6,733 bases of DNA from Sutterella sp. Lineage in GTDB: Bacteria > Pseudomonadota > Gammaproteobacteria > Burkholderiales > Burkholderiaceae_F. Below the pieces are notes generated by a model, which was not told the DNA's origin, made no database searches, and worked only from the letters and a program-made list of their open reading frames with translations. Below are positions 5,688-6,733 of the stretch, one piece after another. The translations under genes and the position numbers were made by a program. Every line of letters begins with the position of its first letter. The stretch's first letter is position 1. The stretch lies in the NCBI GenBank assembly GCA_019410445.1, contig DXSO01000010.1, forward strand, positions 19,986 through 26,718. Direction: 5' to 3'.

Positions 5688-6641
5688 ATGCAAACCCAAC
5701 ATCGTTCATACCCTGACAATTCCGTTTTGCTGGTACTCTCATCGCTTTCACGCACAATGAGTCTTACGCTAACGGGCAATGAACTCGGTACGTCGACTGC
5801 AACCATCAGCCGTGCTCTTTCCTCCGCGCGAGAGTTTTTCGGCGACGAGCTGTTTATTCGAAGTGGGCCGCGTATGGTGCCAACTTCCCGCATGAGGGAG
5901 TTGCTACCAGATATCGACGACATTCTTCATCGTCTGGAAAAACTATCTGCTCCCTCCGTCTTTGATCCTGCCGGATTGAACCGCACATTTCGCATCGCAG
6001 CAGCTGATAACGGCATTCTGGCCTTTCTCTTTCCCGCACTCAAACAAATCCTTCAGCAGGCTCCCCAGGTTCGCTTGGATATCATCGGATTAAACGGCGA
6101 TCTTTTCGATGACTTACGAAACGGACTGCTTGATCTAGCGATTTTTCCATTCGATCCGATTCCGCCAGAATGCCGTAGCATCATGTTGGCCGATGAACCA
6201 GACGTTCTCATCGTCAGAAAAAATCACCCGCTGGTTGAGATTTACAAACAAAAAGGTGCTTTAGGACTCGAAGATATTCAGGCCTACCCTAAGGTCCGAA
6301 TTTCCAACGTTACGCATAATTTTTCAGCAGCTGTTGTGCGCTTTCACGCCAGCCTCATGGCACATGAACACGAAGGCGCCCGAATTTCCATGCCGTATTT
6401 TCTTGCTGCGCCATGGATCGTTCTAGAAACAGATTCAACTGCAAAAATTCTCGAAAAAAACGGCAGGTTGCTTTCCCGCTACCTGCCGCTTGAAGTGTTA
6501 CCTCTTCCTCCCAGTATTGCCGGTCGCTATGAACGTCGTGTCATTTGGCACGAAAACGCCTCCGGCGATCCTGCTCTGCGTTGGTTCATCGCTATGATTC
6601 AAACCGCATGTCGAGAGCAAGAGCTGACTACTTCTACTTAG
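5688..6641 (+). CDS. LysR-type transcriptional regulator, probable regulator of assT
   Basis: A 317-residue cytosolic regulator, normal length for the family. Residues about 12-66 form the winged helix-turn-helix: VLLVLSSLSRTMSLT, then ATISRALSSAREFFGDELFIRSGPRMVPT, close to the LysR pattern ending in D-x-LF-x-R-x-G-x-x-M-x-PT. A linker helix follows to about residue 90. The effector-binding region begins near FDPAGLNRTFRIAAADNGILAFLFPAL and contains the usual second-lobe start (DLAIFPF... and LIVRKNHPL). The usual alanine-rich AA in the first helices is replaced by a Thr/Leu-rich stretch, a minor oddity. I chose ATG at 5688; TTG at 5682 in the same frame would add two residues, and neither has a strong Shine-Dalgarno. 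The gene is divergent from assT with palindromic sites between, so it likely responds to a substrate or product of AssT such as a phenol or phenolic sulfate. That effector is inference. Confidence 0.93.
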   Translation: MQTQHRSYPDNSVLLVLSSLSRTMSLTLTGNELGTSTATISRALSSAREFFGDELFIRSGPRMVPTSRMRELLPDIDDILHRLEKLSAPSVFDPAGLNRTFRIAAADNGILAFLFPALKQILQQAPQVRLDIIGLNGDLFDDLRNGLLDLAIFPFDPIPPECRSIMLADEPDVLIVRKNHPLVEIYKQKGALGLEDIQAYPKVRISNVTHNFSAAVVRFHASLMAHEHEGARISMPYFLAAPWIVLETDSTAKILEKNGRLLSRYLPLEVLPLPPSIAGRYERRVIWHENASGDPALRWFIAMIQTACREQELTTST

Positions 6642-6648
6642 CCGTTTT

Positions 6649-6733
6649 TCATGCCTTCTTCACAAAGTCACGCATAACCCAGCCAAAGATCATGGCAGCC
6701 AGGAATACGGCGGCCACCACGCAGGCGAGCAGG
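6649..6733 (-). CDS. C-terminal end of an unidentified membrane protein (partial)
   Basis: The last 27 codons of a gene that enters from the right edge and ends in TGA at 6651-6649. The peptide reads LLACVVAAVFLAAMIFGWVM followed by RDFVKKA: a hydrophobic transmembrane helix and a short basic tail, as at the cytosolic end of a transporter or other polytopic inner-membrane protein. It converges with the LysR-type gene, with only seven bases between the two stop codons. Too little is visible to name a family. Confidence 0.6.
   Translation of the reverse strand, partial: LLACVVAAVFLAAMIFGWVMRDFVKKA

Noticed and set aside
5549..5923. A 124-codon minus-strand open frame overlapping the lysR start and intergenic region
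   Set aside because: It is antisense to the conserved HTH-coding part of the LysR-type gene, ends in the assT control region and shows no protein-like pattern.

Overview
The window looks like a chromosomal segment of a Gram-negative, respiratory or anaerobic proteobacterium. It carries a Tat-exported molybdoenzyme, a Sec-exported periplasmic arylsulfate sulfotransferase and a LysR-type regulator. G+C content by eye is near one half. The combination of AssT with Tat-linked molybdoenzymes fits gut Burkholderiales such as the Sutterella/Parasutterella group. That taxonomic guess is inference from gene content, not a sequence match.

Layout, left to right. (1) At 1-1046, minus strand, lies the N-terminal part of a Tat-dependent molybdopterin oxidoreductase of the DMSO-reductase superfamily; it runs off the left edge. 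(2) A 319-bp divergent intergenic region (1047-1365) holds three copies of an 11-bp motif, T(A/G)ATGAGTC(A/T)(A/T). (3) At 1366-1833, plus strand, is an HxlR-type winged-helix regulator with an unusual cysteine-rich C-terminal tail. (4) At 1874-2635, minus strand, is a calcineurin-like metallophosphoesterase. (5) At 2689-3546, minus strand, is an EamA/DMT-type membrane transporter made of two almost colinear copies of one unit, 46% identical to each other. (6) A strong hairpin at 3604-3633, T-tailed in both directions, ends the assT transcript. (7) At 3655-5445, minus strand, is a complete arylsulfate sulfotransferase (assT) with all recognisable catalytic residues. (8) A 242-bp divergent control region (5446-5687) contains palindromes suited to a LysR-type regulator. 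(9) At 5688-6641, plus strand, is that LysR-type regulator. (10) At 6649-6733, minus strand, are the last 27 codons of an unidentified membrane protein.

There are two regulator/target pairs facing each other across shared control regions: HxlR with the molybdoenzyme, and LysR with AssT. In both cases the divergent layout and the repeats between the genes suggest that the regulator controls its neighbour and perhaps itself. The metallophosphoesterase and transporter lie between the pairs, in the same orientation and 53 bp apart, and may be co-transcribed. No RNA gene, insertion sequence, CRISPR array or prophage feature was recognised. I do not see a clearly new multi-gene system. The less ordinary points are the three-copy operator-like motif, the Cys-rich HxlR tail, the internally duplicated transporter, and the palindromic LysR sites including one that appears to overlap the lysR -35 element.
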